The position numbers and the translations under genes were made by a program. The notes under the pieces are model-generated. The model saw nothing but the letters and a program-made list of their open reading frames with translations, was not told where the DNA came from and did no database searches. Of a DNA stretch of 42,192 nucleotides, positions 25,105 to 33,111 are shown piece by piece. This DNA comes from JAMLIN01 sp964476625 (GTDB taxonomy: Bacteria; Pseudomonadota; Gammaproteobacteria; Burkholderiales; Burkholderiaceae_E): the NCBI GenBank assembly GCA_964476625.1, contig CAYZBJ010000030.1, forward strand, positions 1 to 42,192. The letters run 5' to 3'. How positions within the stretch are numbered: position 1 is the first letter of the stretch; every line of letters begins with the position of its first letter.

Positions 25105-26205
25105 ATGTTAATTGACTTAATCGCTGGGGCGCGCCCGAACTTCGTGAAGATCGCGCCAATCATCCGCGCCCTGCAAGCGAATGAGGCGCAGGGTGGAGCA
25201 TTGCGTTACCGTCTGGTTCATACCGGCCAACATTACGACGCGCGCATGTCGGGCGACTTCTTTGAGCAACTCGGTATTCCGGAGCCCGACGTCAACCTGG
25301 AGGTCGGTTCGGGTACCCAGGCCGAGCAGACCGCCGCGATATTGGTGCGCTACGAGAAGCTGTTGATCGAGAGCCCGAGCGCGCTGTGCCTGGTGGTCGG
25401 TGACGTGACTTCCACGATGGCCTGTGCGATTGCGGCGCAGAAGCTGCGGATTCCGGTCGCCCATGTCGAGGGCGGCATCCGCTCGGGCGACTGGTCGATG
25501 CCCGAGGAGATCAATCGGATGGCGACCGATGCGATCACCAATTGGTTCTTCACCACCAGCGAAGTCGCCAATGAGAATCTGCGCCGATCAGGGGTGACGG
25601 ACGACCGGATCTTTTTCGTCGGCAACACCATGATCGATACCTTGCTGGCGAACATGGAGCGACTGCAGCCGCCGCTGTTCTGGGGCGAGCTGGGCCTCGA
25701 GCCCGCGCGCTATTTTGTCACCACCCTTCACCGGCCGGCCAATGTGGATTCGCAGGATGGCTTCGTGCGCATGCTCTCGGCGATTGGTGCGGCAACGCGC
25801 GGCATGCCGGTGATTTTTCCGGTCCATCCGCGTACGGCCAAGACTCTGCGCGAGATCGATGGCGGTACAGCCGTGCCAGCGAACCTGCATCTGGTGGACC
25901 CGCAGCCCTACCTGGAGTTCAACTGGTTGGTGAAGCATGCGTTCGGAGTGATCACCGATTCCGGCGGCATCACCGAGGAGACTACGGTGATGGGCGTACC
26001 TTGCATCACCTTGCGCAATACCACCGAGCGCCCCGAGACGATCAGCCTCGGGACCAACGAGCTCGTTGGTACCGATCCGGCAAAGCTCGGCCCGGTGCTG
26101 GATCGCCTCTTCGACGGCCAGTGGAAGAAGGGAACGGTTCCGCCCTTGTGGGATGGCCGCACGGGCGAACGTATCGTGGCCGAGCTCGAGCGCCTCCTTG
26201 GCTGA
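25105..26205 (+). CDS. wecB: UDP-GlcNAc 2-epimerase family (WecB-like), copy 2
   Basis: 366 residues from ATG 25105 (MLIDLIAGARPNFVKIAPI), the usual family N-terminus; an in-frame ATG at 25069 would add 12 residues unlike the family. Motifs: RLVHTGQHYDARMS, LVVGDVTSTMACAIAA, HVEGGIRSGDWSMPEEINR, FVGNTMIDTLLANM, TTLHRPANVD and TDSGGITEETTVMGVPCI. The GARPNFVK start and TLHRPANVD in place of GTRPE and GHRRENFG set it apart from copy 1, so the substrate may differ (for example another UDP-2-acetamido sugar). GC content shifts from low to high within its first ~40 bases: the right edge of the island. The 3' end overlaps the heparinase-family gene. Confidence 0.88.
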   Translation: MLIDLIAGARPNFVKIAPIIRALQANEAQGGALRYRLVHTGQHYDARMSGDFFEQLGIPEPDVNLEVGSGTQAEQTAAILVRYEKLLIESPSALCLVVGDVTSTMACAIAAQKLRIPVAHVEGGIRSGDWSMPEEINRMATDAITNWFFTTSEVANENLRRSGVTDDRIFFVGNTMIDTLLANMERLQPPLFWGELGLEPARYFVTTLHRPANVDSQDGFVRMLSAIGAATRGMPVIFPVHPRTAKTLREIDGGTAVPANLHLVDPQPYLEFNWLVKHAFGVITDSGGITEETTVMGVPCITLRNTTERPETISLGTNELVGTDPAKLGPVLDRLFDGQWKKGTVPPLWDGRTGERIVAELERLLG

Positions 26206-27859
26206 AGCGGTCGGTCTCTGGGGGAGGGGCGTTCGCCTCTGGCACACGGTTCGATGGCTGCGACCGGTCCAGATTTGGGGCCGGGTGTGGTTCCGCTTCT
26301 ATCGACCGGTGCCAGACAGTCGCCCTGCACCGGCACTGCGCCCGGCTTCGGGCGCTTGGCTGTTCTGCCGGCGTCCGGCGTCGATGGCCGGGTCGACGAC
26401 TTTCGATTTCATTGGTCAATCGCGTGACGTCGCGGCCGGCGGCCGTATCCGGTGGGACGATCCGGACTGGCCGCGCCTTTGGCGATACAACCTTCACTAT
26501 TTCGATGACCTGGGCGCCGATGGTGCAGCCGGACGCCGAGTCTGGCATGGGCAACTGATCGAGCGCTGGATTGCCGACAACCCGCCCGGCCCGGGTACCG
26601 GCTGGGAGCCGTATCCAACGTCGCTGCGCATCGTCAACTGGATCAAGTGGGCGCTGGCGGCCGACCCGAGTGGCGCGAGTGCGGGACGCCTATCGCCAGC
26701 CGCACTGGACAGCCTGGCGATCCAAGCTCGCTGGTTGCGCCGACGGCTCGAGATTCATCTGCTCGGCAACCACTTGTGGGCCAATGCCAAAGCTCTTGTC
26801 TTTGCCGGTGCTTTCTTCGATGGGCCCGAAGCAAGGGGTTGGCTGGACAAGGGGCTCGCCCTGATGGACCGCGAGGTGAAGGAGCAGATTCTTCCGGACG
26901 GCGGACACTTCGAGCGCAGCCCGATGTATCACGCCATCCTGCTCGAGGATCTGCTCGACCTGATCCAGCTGGGTGATCGTTATCCAGGGCTGGGTCCTGC
27001 CCATGTGCACAACCATTGGCAGGCCAGCGCGAGCCGGATGCTGGGCTGGCTGCGCATCATGACGCATCCCGATGGCGGCCCAGCCTTCTTCAATGATGCC
27101 GCCCTTGGGGTCGCACCCGAGCTCGCTGCCCTGGATGCCTATTATGGCGGCTTGTACCGAGAAGCGTCGCGGTCGCTGGCTGCCGACGATTTGGGCCGGA
27201 AGGATGCCGAGGATGGGTTGATCGTCCTGCCGGATTCGGGTTACGCACGACTGCGTTGCGGCCCGGCGGTGCTTCTTGCGGACATTGGTCCCGTCGGCCC
27301 GGACTATTTGCCCGGCCATGCCCACGCCGATACGCTGAGCTTCGAGCTGTCGCTCCACGGTCGCCGCGTCATTGTCAACAGCGGTACCTCGACCTATGCT
27401 GCGGATGCCGAGCGCCTGCGCCAGCGTGGTACCGCGGCTCACAATACCGTGCTGGTCGACGGAGTGGACTCCTCGGAGGTCTGGAGCAGTTTTCGGGCGG
27501 GGCGGCGAGCCCGGCCGTTCGACGTCCGCTGGGGTCGGGACGCCGATGGTACGCTATGGCTGCAGGCTGCGCACGACGGCTACAGGCGGCTTCCGGGCAA
27601 GGTGGTACATCGTCGGGAATGGCGGCTCGATGCCGCGGGCTTGCACATCATTGACCGGCTCGAAGGGCGTGTGCGTAGCGCCGAGGCCCGCTTTCATCTG
27701 CATCCCGTGACTGAGCCGGTCGACATCGGGGCCGATACCGCTGCCCTGCGCAATGAGCCTTCGACCTGGCATCCTCGTTTCGGCGCGAGAGTGCTGAGCC
27801 GGGTGCTGGTTGCCGACTTCAAACGCCGTGATCGGATCGAAACCCGGTTCATCTGGTAA
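26198..27859 (+). CDS. heparinase II/III-family protein (polysaccharide lyase-like)
   Basis: About 553 residues. No ATG or GTG is well placed; TTG 26198, overlapping the epimerase stop by 8 bases, gives a family-like N-terminus (LAEAVGLWGRGVRLWHTVRW, LRPVQIWGR). An ATG at 26153 with a 53-base overlap is the alternative. The N-terminal alpha/alpha toroid has WRYNLHYFDD, LEIHLLGNHLWANAKALVFA and HFERSPMYHAILLEDLLDL; the beta-sandwich has LPGHAHADTLSFELSLHG and GTAAHNTVLVDG, the conserved Hepar_II_III C-terminal block. Related lyases cleave uronic-acid polymers by beta-elimination; members in exopolysaccharide loci may trim or degrade polymer. No signal peptide is seen, so export is unclear. Confidence 0.82.
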   Translation: MAEAVGLWGRGVRLWHTVRWLRPVQIWGRVWFRFYRPVPDSRPAPALRPASGAWLFCRRPASMAGSTTFDFIGQSRDVAAGGRIRWDDPDWPRLWRYNLHYFDDLGADGAAGRRVWHGQLIERWIADNPPGPGTGWEPYPTSLRIVNWIKWALAADPSGASAGRLSPAALDSLAIQARWLRRRLEIHLLGNHLWANAKALVFAGAFFDGPEARGWLDKGLALMDREVKEQILPDGGHFERSPMYHAILLEDLLDLIQLGDRYPGLGPAHVHNHWQASASRMLGWLRIMTHPDGGPAFFNDAALGVAPELAALDAYYGGLYREASRSLAADDLGRKDAEDGLIVLPDSGYARLRCGPAVLLADIGPVGPDYLPGHAHADTLSFELSLHGRRVIVNSGTSTYAADAERLRQRGTAAHNTVLVDGVDSSEVWSSFRAGRRARPFDVRWGRDADGTLWLQAAHDGYRRLPGKVVHRREWRLDAAGLHIIDRLEGRVRSAEARFHLHPVTEPVDIGADTAALRNEPSTWHPRFGARVLSRVLVADFKRRDRIETRFIW

Positions 27860-27900
27860 GTGTCGGTCCAGGCACCGGCGCAGTAGTGGGCGTATTGCTG

Positions 27901-29202
27901 TCAGGCGCCTGCGCTTTCTTCCGCATCCGGACCGAGCCCTTCCGTTGCGCCCGGCAGCGTTTGCGTCAGGATGCCGGCCATCATGGCCGCCTGGTGGTCT
28001 CTCGAATAAGTCGGTGCCGCAGCGACCGAGGCAGCGCGCAGCACTTTCATGAGTGCCTGGTCTGCCGCAAGTTCTGCCACGGTATCGGCCAGCGCCCGGG
28101 CATCTTCAGGTGGCACGCACACGCCGCAGCCGGTAGCTTCCACGATCCGGGTTGCCTCGCCCTGTGGCAGCGACATCAAGACCGGCACGCCCATGCCCAT
28201 AGCTTCGAAGAGCTTGGAAGGGATGACGGTGGAAAATACACGCGTATCCCGCAGCGGGATCAGCGCGAGATTGCACAGGCTCCAGAGGGCCGGCATAGCT
28301 TCCTTGGGCTGGCGCGGAATCATCCTCACGTTGTCCAGGCCACGTTCGACGACCTGCCGCGCGATATCGTCGCGCATCGCGCCGGAGCCGGCGAAGAAGA
28401 ACGCGACATCCTCGCGGTCGCGGAGCATTTCCGCGGCATCGAGTACCCGGTCGAGTGCATGCGCCATGCCGTGCGTACCCATGTAGCCGACGACGAACTT
28501 GCCCTCGAGGCCGAACTCCTTGGCAAGGGCCGCATCGCGCGGCCGCGGTGCATAACGCTCGAGGTCGACGCCATTGATGACGACATGGATCTTCCCTGGG
28601 TCGATGCCGCGTGACACGAGATCGTCGCGGAACGATTCGGTGACTGGCACGATTGCGTCCGCGCGGTGGTACATGAAGAGTTCGAGCTTCTCCAGCATCC
28701 GGATGATCGGGCTGTGTTCCATAGCCCCGACCGCGACGATCGATGCAGGCCATAGGTCGCGCAGCTCGAAGACCCAAGGCAGTCGGCGTACGCCGGACAG
28801 TGCCCAGCCGGCCACTGCGCAGAAGAACTGCGGCGAAGTCGATACGATGATATCCGGACGTTTCTCGAACAAGCCGACGGCGAACGCCGTGACCATGAAG
28901 CTCATGTAGTCGAGGGTGCGTCGGACGAAACCTTCGTTCGCGGTGATGTAGGTCTTGACCCGAACGACCCGGATACCGTCGATGGTATCGACCTGGCGCC
29001 AGCGGTTGTCGTAACCGTCGAAGACCCTGCCCTCGGGGAAGTTCGGCGCGCAGGTAATCACCGTGACTTCATGGCCGGCGCGGATCCAGCGAATCGCATG
29101 TTCATGCAACCGGGTGGCCGGCGCATTCGTCTCAGGCGGGAAATTATCCGAGAGAAACAGGATCCGCAGGGGGCGAGCGGCCTGGTTTGCGGGGCCAGTC
29201 AC
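27901..29202 (-). CDS. WbuB-like family 4 glycosyltransferase
   Basis: 433 residues, GT-B. The N-domain starts RPLRILFLSDNFPPETNAPA, the hallmark of WbuB-like transferases (L-fucosamine or similar N-acetyl amino-sugar transfer), followed by PNFPEGRVFDGYDNRW and VFELRDLWPASIVAVGAM. The C-domain has FVVGYMGTHGMAHALDRVLD and FSTVIPSKLFEAMGMGVPVL (the K-x-x-E-A-M donor block). Start GTG 29202, no strong Shine-Dalgarno; no closer ATG. Convergent with the heparinase-family gene (41 bases between stops). Backbone GC. Probably adds one more sugar to one of the polymers. Confidence 0.86.
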   Translation of the reverse strand: MTGPANQAARPLRILFLSDNFPPETNAPATRLHEHAIRWIRAGHEVTVITCAPNFPEGRVFDGYDNRWRQVDTIDGIRVVRVKTYITANEGFVRRTLDYMSFMVTAFAVGLFEKRPDIIVSTSPQFFCAVAGWALSGVRRLPWVFELRDLWPASIVAVGAMEHSPIIRMLEKLELFMYHRADAIVPVTESFRDDLVSRGIDPGKIHVVINGVDLERYAPRPRDAALAKEFGLEGKFVVGYMGTHGMAHALDRVLDAAEMLRDREDVAFFFAGSGAMRDDIARQVVERGLDNVRMIPRQPKEAMPALWSLCNLALIPLRDTRVFSTVIPSKLFEAMGMGVPVLMSLPQGEATRIVEATGCGVCVPPEDARALADTVAELAADQALMKVLRAASVAAAPTYSRDHQAAMMAGILTQTLPGATEGLGPDAEESAGA

Positions 29203-29430
29203 GTCAGTTCAGTTTTGGTCGGCGCGATGCGATCCGGGCCCGCTGGCCACATTTGCAAGTTCCCCCGTTCGCGATGCGATGGTCATTGATTCTGCGCACG
29301 ATATACGATCGCCGCCTTGCGACGACCGATATCTTGAGTAAACGGTACATGCTTGTGCAGTCGCTTCCATGGCATAGCTCAAGGAATCGACTTTTATGAC
29401 GAAGCTCCGCTCCGGATTTAGCTTGGAAAG
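29203..29430. other. intergenic, no gene seen
   Basis: 228 bases of mixed composition between the deacetylase stop and the GT4 start (both minus strand). A perfect TAGCTT/AAGCTA stem with a 3-base loop (29419-29433) overlaps the deacetylase stop codon; no T-run follows it on the minus strand, so it is not a convincing terminator. A promoter for the GT4 is expected here but none could be fixed. Confidence 0.4.
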
Positions 29431-30438
29431 CTACCCAAAACGGGTGAGTTGCGATTCTCGCGCTTTGACAGCTTCGGCCATCGTCAGTGATTCAAAGCCA
29501 TGACGTCGACGCAGCGACGAGAAGTGATCGAGAAGGCTGTCGAGCTGCGCGAGGTTCTCAGCCAGCGCCGTGCCGAAATTGTGCGGATGCCACCAGAGAT
29601 GGAATAGCCCGCCGGTGCGTGCTGCGACTTCCATCGATGAGGCGATGCGTCTGGTGCGCAGGCGCGTGAGCGCTCGCGCACCGGTGCCCGTGCCTCCGGG
29701 ACGCAGGAAGCGGCTTGCGGCAATGTTGCGAATCCCGCACGCATCCGACGGTATCGGTCGCGCCGACAGATGATGGCCGCTGAGGTTCACATGCGAATCC
29801 AGCAACCGGGCCGCCCGCATGACCTGGGAGATCTCGTCGCCGGCGCGCGGATCATACATCCAGGCTCTTTCATTGCCGCGATAGGCCTGCAGGCCCGCGT
29901 CATGGCAGGCTGGCAGATAGGCTGGTTCACACTGGTTGCGCGGGAACACGAGGCTCTTCGGCTCGATGCCGAGCCTGGCGGCAGCTCGCTTCGCTGCGTC
30001 CAGGTCTGCCCGGAACTGCGCCTCGGTCTGGCCCGGCTCCAGGCAGTAGTAATGCGAGAAAGTGTGGGTCGCGATCTCTTGGTTGGGAGTCGCCATGATT
30101 TGCCGCACCAGCGAAAGCCCGTAGTGGAATGGATCACTGGCCTCGTTGGCTCCGATCGTGTCGAGCGCTTCGTAGGCCGACAGTGCGCGCTTCACATAAC
30201 CGGGACGCAGGTCCTCGGGTGGCAGGGATGCGAGCAGCGACTCGCGATCGTCGAACATCAGCATGCCGACGGTCGCCCAGCTTGCGTGGACACCGTGGCG
30301 TTGGAAGCGCTCGAGCATGGCGGGGATGGCCTGGCGCACACCGAGCAGGTTGTCCCGGTAGCCTGCGATCGGGACCTTGTCCCGCATGCCCCAGTAGAGC
30401 TCGAAATCGAGCGAGATCACCAATGCGCCAGGCTGCAT
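29431..30438 (-). CDS. polysaccharide deacetylase (NodB-type)
   Basis: 335 residues. The NodB fold is shown by VISLDFELYWGMRDKV (catalytic/metal Asp in LDFE), IATHTFSHYYCLEPG with the H-x3-H zinc pair, SLVFPRNQCEPAYLP for the third motif and LFHLWWHPHNFG as the late His motif. No signal peptide, so it may act in the cytoplasm or on a lipid-linked unit, or be exported otherwise. This family removes N- or O-acetyl groups from GlcNAc-type residues. Start ATG 30438. It is 128 bases downstream of the serine hydrolase gene with a hairpin between, so it may have its own promoter. Fits an editing role in the polysaccharide locus, by inference. Confidence 0.85.
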   Translation of the reverse strand: MQPGALVISLDFELYWGMRDKVPIAGYRDNLLGVRQAIPAMLERFQRHGVHASWATVGMLMFDDRESLLASLPPEDLRPGYVKRALSAYEALDTIGANEASDPFHYGLSLVRQIMATPNQEIATHTFSHYYCLEPGQTEAQFRADLDAAKRAAARLGIEPKSLVFPRNQCEPAYLPACHDAGLQAYRGNERAWMYDPRAGDEISQVMRAARLLDSHVNLSGHHLSARPIPSDACGIRNIAASRFLRPGGTGTGARALTRLRTRRIASSMEVAARTGGLFHLWWHPHNFGTALAENLAQLDSLLDHFSSLRRRHGFESLTMAEAVKARESQLTRFG

Positions 30439-30527
30439 CGTGCCGGTCCGTCGTCAGCGCGCCAATTCGCGTCCGGCGATGTTAGCCAATACCCAGGTTT
30501 GTTGCCGTGACGGATTGACGCAAGCTT

Positions 30528-30551
30528 GGCGGATCGATCGAATCGATCGCC
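30528..30551 (-). terminator. hairpin between serine hydrolase and deacetylase genes
   Basis: GGCG+ATCGAT (30528-30538, one bulged G) pairs with ATCGAT+CGCC (30542-30551), loop CGA: ten base pairs. It starts 15 bases after the serine hydrolase stop on the minus strand. No T-run follows, so it is a weak intrinsic-terminator candidate, or a chance ATCGAT repeat. Confidence 0.35.
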
Positions 30552-30566
30552 TGGCCCGTTACCCGC

Positions 30567-31859
30567 TTACTCGACTATTGCCCCATACACCAGGTTGCGC
30601 AGCAGGCTCCTGTACGGCACCCGCTGCTTGGGCGACTGCATCATGAAGACGACCACGAGCTCCTGCTTGGGGTCTACCCAGAAATAGGTGCCCCCGGCGC
30701 CGCCCCAGTAGTACTCGCCGACGCTCGAGGGGAACGCGGCCACGCCGGCCTCGGTGCGCACCCCGAAGCCGAGGCCGAAGCCGTAGCCGGGGCCCGGCAG
30801 GTAGAGCTTGCCGCGGTCGATGCTGCTGCCGAGATGGTCGCTCGTCATGAACCCGAGGGTGGCGGGCCCGAGGATGCGGGTGTCGTCGAGCTCGCCGCCG
30901 GCGACCAGCATCTGCGCGAAGCGGGCGTAGTCGCGCGCGGTGCCGGTGAGGCCACCGCCGGCCGATTCCATCTTCGTGGCTACGCGCGGGTCGTAGAAAT
31001 CCACGCCGGCGCCGATGGCCCGGTCGTCCGGGAAGGGCTCGGCGATGCGCTTCTGCTTGTCCGGGTCGGTGACGTAGAAGGCGGTGTCGCCCATGTCGAG
31101 CGGCCCGAACACCCGCTCGCGCAGGACTTCGCCCAGCGGCTTGCCGGCCACCACTTCGACCACCCGGCCGAGTATGTCGGTGGAGTAGCTGTAGTCCCAG
31201 GTGCTGCCGGGCTGGAAGCCCAGCGGCATGGCGGCGAGCTTGTCGGCGAACTCGGCCAGCGTGATGTCGTCGTCGGTGCTGATCTTCGCGTCGAGGTAGG
31301 CCTGCTTGGCGGCGCTCTTGCCGAAGAAGCCGTAGGTCAGCCCCGAGGTATGGCGCATCAGGTCCTGGACGGTGATCGGCCGGCGCGCCGGCTGCATCTC
31401 CACCGTCGGCTGGCCGCCATCGGCGCCGGGCTTCTCGACCGCGACCTTCATGTCCTTGAAGGCGGGAATGTAGGCGGCGACCGGGGTCTCGAGCCGCAAT
31501 TTGCCTTCCTCGACCAGGCTCATGGCGGCGACCGTCGCGATCGGCTTGGTCATGGAATAGATGCGGAAGATCGCATCCTTCGGCATGGGGGTATTCGATG
31601 CCGGATCGAGTACCCCGAAGGCCTCGTGGTAGGCGATTTTCCCGCGCCGGGCGATCAATACCACCGCGCCGGGAATCTTCTTCGCGGCAATCTCGGATTC
31701 GAGCCAGTTGCCGATTCGATCGAGCCGCTTGGCGGACAGGCCGACATCGCCCGGATCGGCGGTGGGGATTTCCTTAGACTGGGCCGGCGCGGTGGCCATG
31801 AGAAAGGCCGCACTGGCGCTCGCCAGCAGCATGGGGAACTTGTTGAATCGATTCCACAT
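30567..31859 (-). CDS. exported beta-lactamase-fold serine hydrolase (class C / EstB-like)
   Basis: 430 residues. N-terminal signal peptide MWNRFNKFPMLLASASAAFL with a likely cut after APAQS. Catalytic motifs of the class C beta-lactamase/DD-peptidase family: IYSMTKPIATVAAMS holds SxxK (S-M-T-K), TWDYSYSTDILGRVVE holds the Tyr motif, and EYYWGGAGGTYFWVDP replaces the KTG box with a GGAGGT run as in EstB-like esterases. RHTSGLTYGF is another family block. Probable periplasmic esterase or transesterase; beta-lactam resistance is not implied. ATG 31859 with GGAG 9 bases upstream. A -10-like TATAAA sits at 31881-31886 on the minus strand without a good -35. Confidence 0.85.
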   Translation of the reverse strand: MWNRFNKFPMLLASASAAFLMATAPAQSKEIPTADPGDVGLSAKRLDRIGNWLESEIAAKKIPGAVVLIARRGKIAYHEAFGVLDPASNTPMPKDAIFRIYSMTKPIATVAAMSLVEEGKLRLETPVAAYIPAFKDMKVAVEKPGADGGQPTVEMQPARRPITVQDLMRHTSGLTYGFFGKSAAKQAYLDAKISTDDDITLAEFADKLAAMPLGFQPGSTWDYSYSTDILGRVVEVVAGKPLGEVLRERVFGPLDMGDTAFYVTDPDKQKRIAEPFPDDRAIGAGVDFYDPRVATKMESAGGGLTGTARDYARFAQMLVAGGELDDTRILGPATLGFMTSDHLGSSIDRGKLYLPGPGYGFGLGFGVRTEAGVAAFPSSVGEYYWGGAGGTYFWVDPKQELVVVFMMQSPKQRVPYRSLLRNLVYGAIVE

Positions 31860-31903
31860 GGTGATCGTCTCCGGGGCTGGTTTATATGTAAAGCTGTAAA
31901 GCC

Positions 31904-31926
31904 AATGCCGCCACCCTTGCGGCATT
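31904..31926 (-). terminator. hairpin downstream of the H-NS gene
   Basis: AATGCCGC (31904-31911) is the exact complement of GCGGCATT (31919-31926), loop of 7: a perfect 8-bp stem about 50 bases after the H-NS stop and before the serine hydrolase gene. The minus strand then reads GGCTTTACAGCTTTACA, only modestly T-rich, so intrinsic termination is plausible but not clear-cut. Confidence 0.45.
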
Positions 31927-31977
31927 AACCGCGCGCGCCGCCCGCCGACGGTACGCGCGATCGGGAAGCAATGCCGA

Positions 31978-32292
31978 TCAGCGAATCTCGAATTCCGACA
32001 GCGAGCGGCCGCTGCCGAGCTGGGCCACGACCCATGCCGGTTTGCGGCCGCGGCCGGTCCAGAGTTCGCCATTGGGGCCGCGGTATTTCGGGGGCACCTT
32101 GCCGCCGCTGCGCGGCGCCGGGGCGCTGCGCCGCCCGCTGCCCGAGAGGCCGAGATCGGCGGCCGTCAGGCCGTGTTCGGCGATCTTTGCCCGGATATCG
32201 TTGACGACCGTTGCAAGCTCCTGCTTGCGGGCTTCTTCGGCCTTTCGCTTGAGTTCCTCGATTTGCGCAAGGTAATCGCGGTAGCTTGACAT
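31978..32292 (-). CDS. hns: H-NS family nucleoid-associated protein
   Basis: 104 residues, the length of short betaproteobacterial H-NS proteins. The N-terminal half is a charged coiled-coil dimerisation region (YRDYLAQIEELKRKAEEAR); the C-terminal DNA-binding part carries KYRGPNGELWTGRGRKPAWV, with the family's W-x-G-R-G-x-x-P core. H-NS-like proteins silence AT-rich foreign DNA. Its place close to an AT-rich polysaccharide island and divergent from a toxin-antitoxin pair is suggestive, but H-NS genes occur in many contexts. ATG 32292; a promoter candidate lies about 95-120 bases upstream. Confidence 0.9.
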   Translation of the reverse strand: MSSYRDYLAQIEELKRKAEEARKQELATVVNDIRAKIAEHGLTAADLGLSGSGRRSAPAPRSGGKVPPKYRGPNGELWTGRGRKPAWVVAQLGSGRSLSEFEIR

Positions 32293-32385
32293 GTGAGTGG
32301 CTGCCTTATTGACGAGATGTTATTGGGGAGGATCCACCCCGGCGCCTGTCGGACTAATACGCGGCGCCATGGCTGAATGGATTGC

Positions 32386-32414
32386 AGTATATCGATTTTC
32401 CATTCACCTGCCAG
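32386..32414 (-). promoter_or_regulatory. candidate sigma-70 promoter for hns
   Basis: On the minus strand CTGGCA (32409-32414) and TATACT (32386-32391) are separated by 17 bases: 4/6 and 5/6 matches. The predicted start leaves a leader of about 85-90 bases before the ATG at 32292. Confidence 0.45.
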
Positions 32415-32563
32415 TAGTTTCCGCAGGTCCTGGGCGGGGATTTCGTCCGGGGAAATCCGGTCGACCGTGTCGCGACGGAATCCGTCTGGCGTTACGGATC
32501 TCACTGGACATGGACGGGGGCACCACCTATGTACGCGGATTCTCGATGATCTGTGTCTCATTG

Positions 32564-32591
32564 TTGACATAGTTTGATTTTTGTTCAAAAT
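32564..32591 (+). promoter_or_regulatory. candidate sigma-70 promoter for the antitoxin-toxin pair
   Basis: A perfect TTGACA (32564-32569), 16-base spacer, then CAAAAT (32586-32591, 4/6). It lies in a locally AT-rich stretch, and a strong Shine-Dalgarno GGGGAGG (32613-32619) follows before the ATG at 32623. Confidence 0.5.
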
Positions 32592-32622
32592 GAGATGCAA
32601 AAGCAGCTATTGGGGAGGCTGA

Positions 32623-33111
32623 ATGCCCGCCAAATCTCCTCTCGTGAGCCCCGCCGTCGTCGAAGTCGCTGCCCGGATCAGTCGCCAGATCCGCGATCGT
32701 CGCAAGGCGCTTGGCGTCACCGTAACTGCCGCGGCGGAGTCCGCCGGGATGTCGCGGGTAACCTGGCATCGTATTGAGCGGGGCCAGCTGTCCGCTACCT
32801 TCGGCGCTTACCTCGCAGCGCTGGATGCCCTTGATTTGCCGGTCACCGTGGGGATTTCTGGCCAGGCAGGCGACGCGATCCCGAAGGGACCGGGGCAGGA
32901 GCTCTTGCCCCTGCGGATAATGCTGTCGGAGTTTCCGCAGCTCAGACGCCTCGCCTGGCAGGTGAAGGGGGTGGACGAATTGACTCCACAGGAGGCCTGG
33001 AGCTTCTATCAGCGCAATTGGCGGCATGTGGACGCTGCAAGCCTCGAGCCGCATGAGCAGCATCTGATCGCCATGCTCGGCAAGGTGTTCGACGGGGGCG
33101 GCCGTGTATAG
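32623..33111 (+). CDS. XRE-type helix-turn-helix antitoxin
   Basis: 162 residues. A Cro/C1-type HTH occupies about 16-70: ISRQIRDRRKALGVTVTAAA, then ESAGMSRVTWHRIERGQLSA. The C-terminal part (about 90-160) is alpha-helical and unassigned: LRRLAWQVKGVDELTPQEAW, SFYQRNWRHVD. It is followed with an 8-base overlap by an AbiEii-type nucleotidyltransferase. The order antitoxin-toxin with overlap is typical of type II/IV toxin-antitoxin modules, and HTH antitoxins usually repress their own promoter. Classical AbiEi antitoxins carry a winged helix instead, so this pairing is a variant. GGGGAGG upstream fixes the start. Confidence 0.82.
   Translation: MPAKSPLVSPAVVEVAARISRQIRDRRKALGVTVTAAAESAGMSRVTWHRIERGQLSATFGAYLAALDALDLPVTVGISGQAGDAIPKGPGQELLPLRIMLSEFPQLRRLAWQVKGVDELTPQEAWSFYQRNWRHVDAASLEPHEQHLIAMLGKVFDGGGRV

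Larger units (their letters stand above)
15772..25130. other. AT-richer island carrying serotype-type polysaccharide genes
   Basis: From just after the autokinase gene to about 25.1 kb the base composition and codon use change sharply: AT-ending codons become common and runs such as 20041-20100 hold only about 40% G+C, whereas flanking genes read near 70%. Contents are AsnB-like, WecB, Wzx, GT4, Wzy, GT2 and a GT4-like gene. The right edge falls inside or just before the second wecB, whose first ~40 bases are AT-rich and the rest GC-rich. This pattern fits replacement of a central antigen region by homologous recombination through conserved flanks. No insertion sequence, integrase or tRNA was seen at either edge. 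Edges are approximate. Confidence 0.75.
32293..32622. other. divergent intergenic between hns and the AbiEii-type pair
   Basis: 330 bases without a convincing gene. It holds promoter candidates for both flanking genes (separate entries). The middle part, about 32415-32560, is GC-rich and shows no feature I can name. Confidence 0.5.

Noticed and set aside
29419..29433. TAGCTT/AAGCTA hairpin as a terminator for the deacetylase gene
   Set aside because: It includes the stop codon and is not followed by a T-run.
1..31859. Exosortase (XrtA/EpsH) system
   Set aside because: EpsF/EpsG-type genes and neighbours recall exosortase-linked clusters, but no exosortase or PEP-CTERM protein is visible in this window.
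30567..31859. True beta-lactamase resistance gene
   Set aside because: The SxxK motif is present, but the KTG box is replaced by GGAGGT and the context is polysaccharide metabolism; an esterase-like role is more likely.
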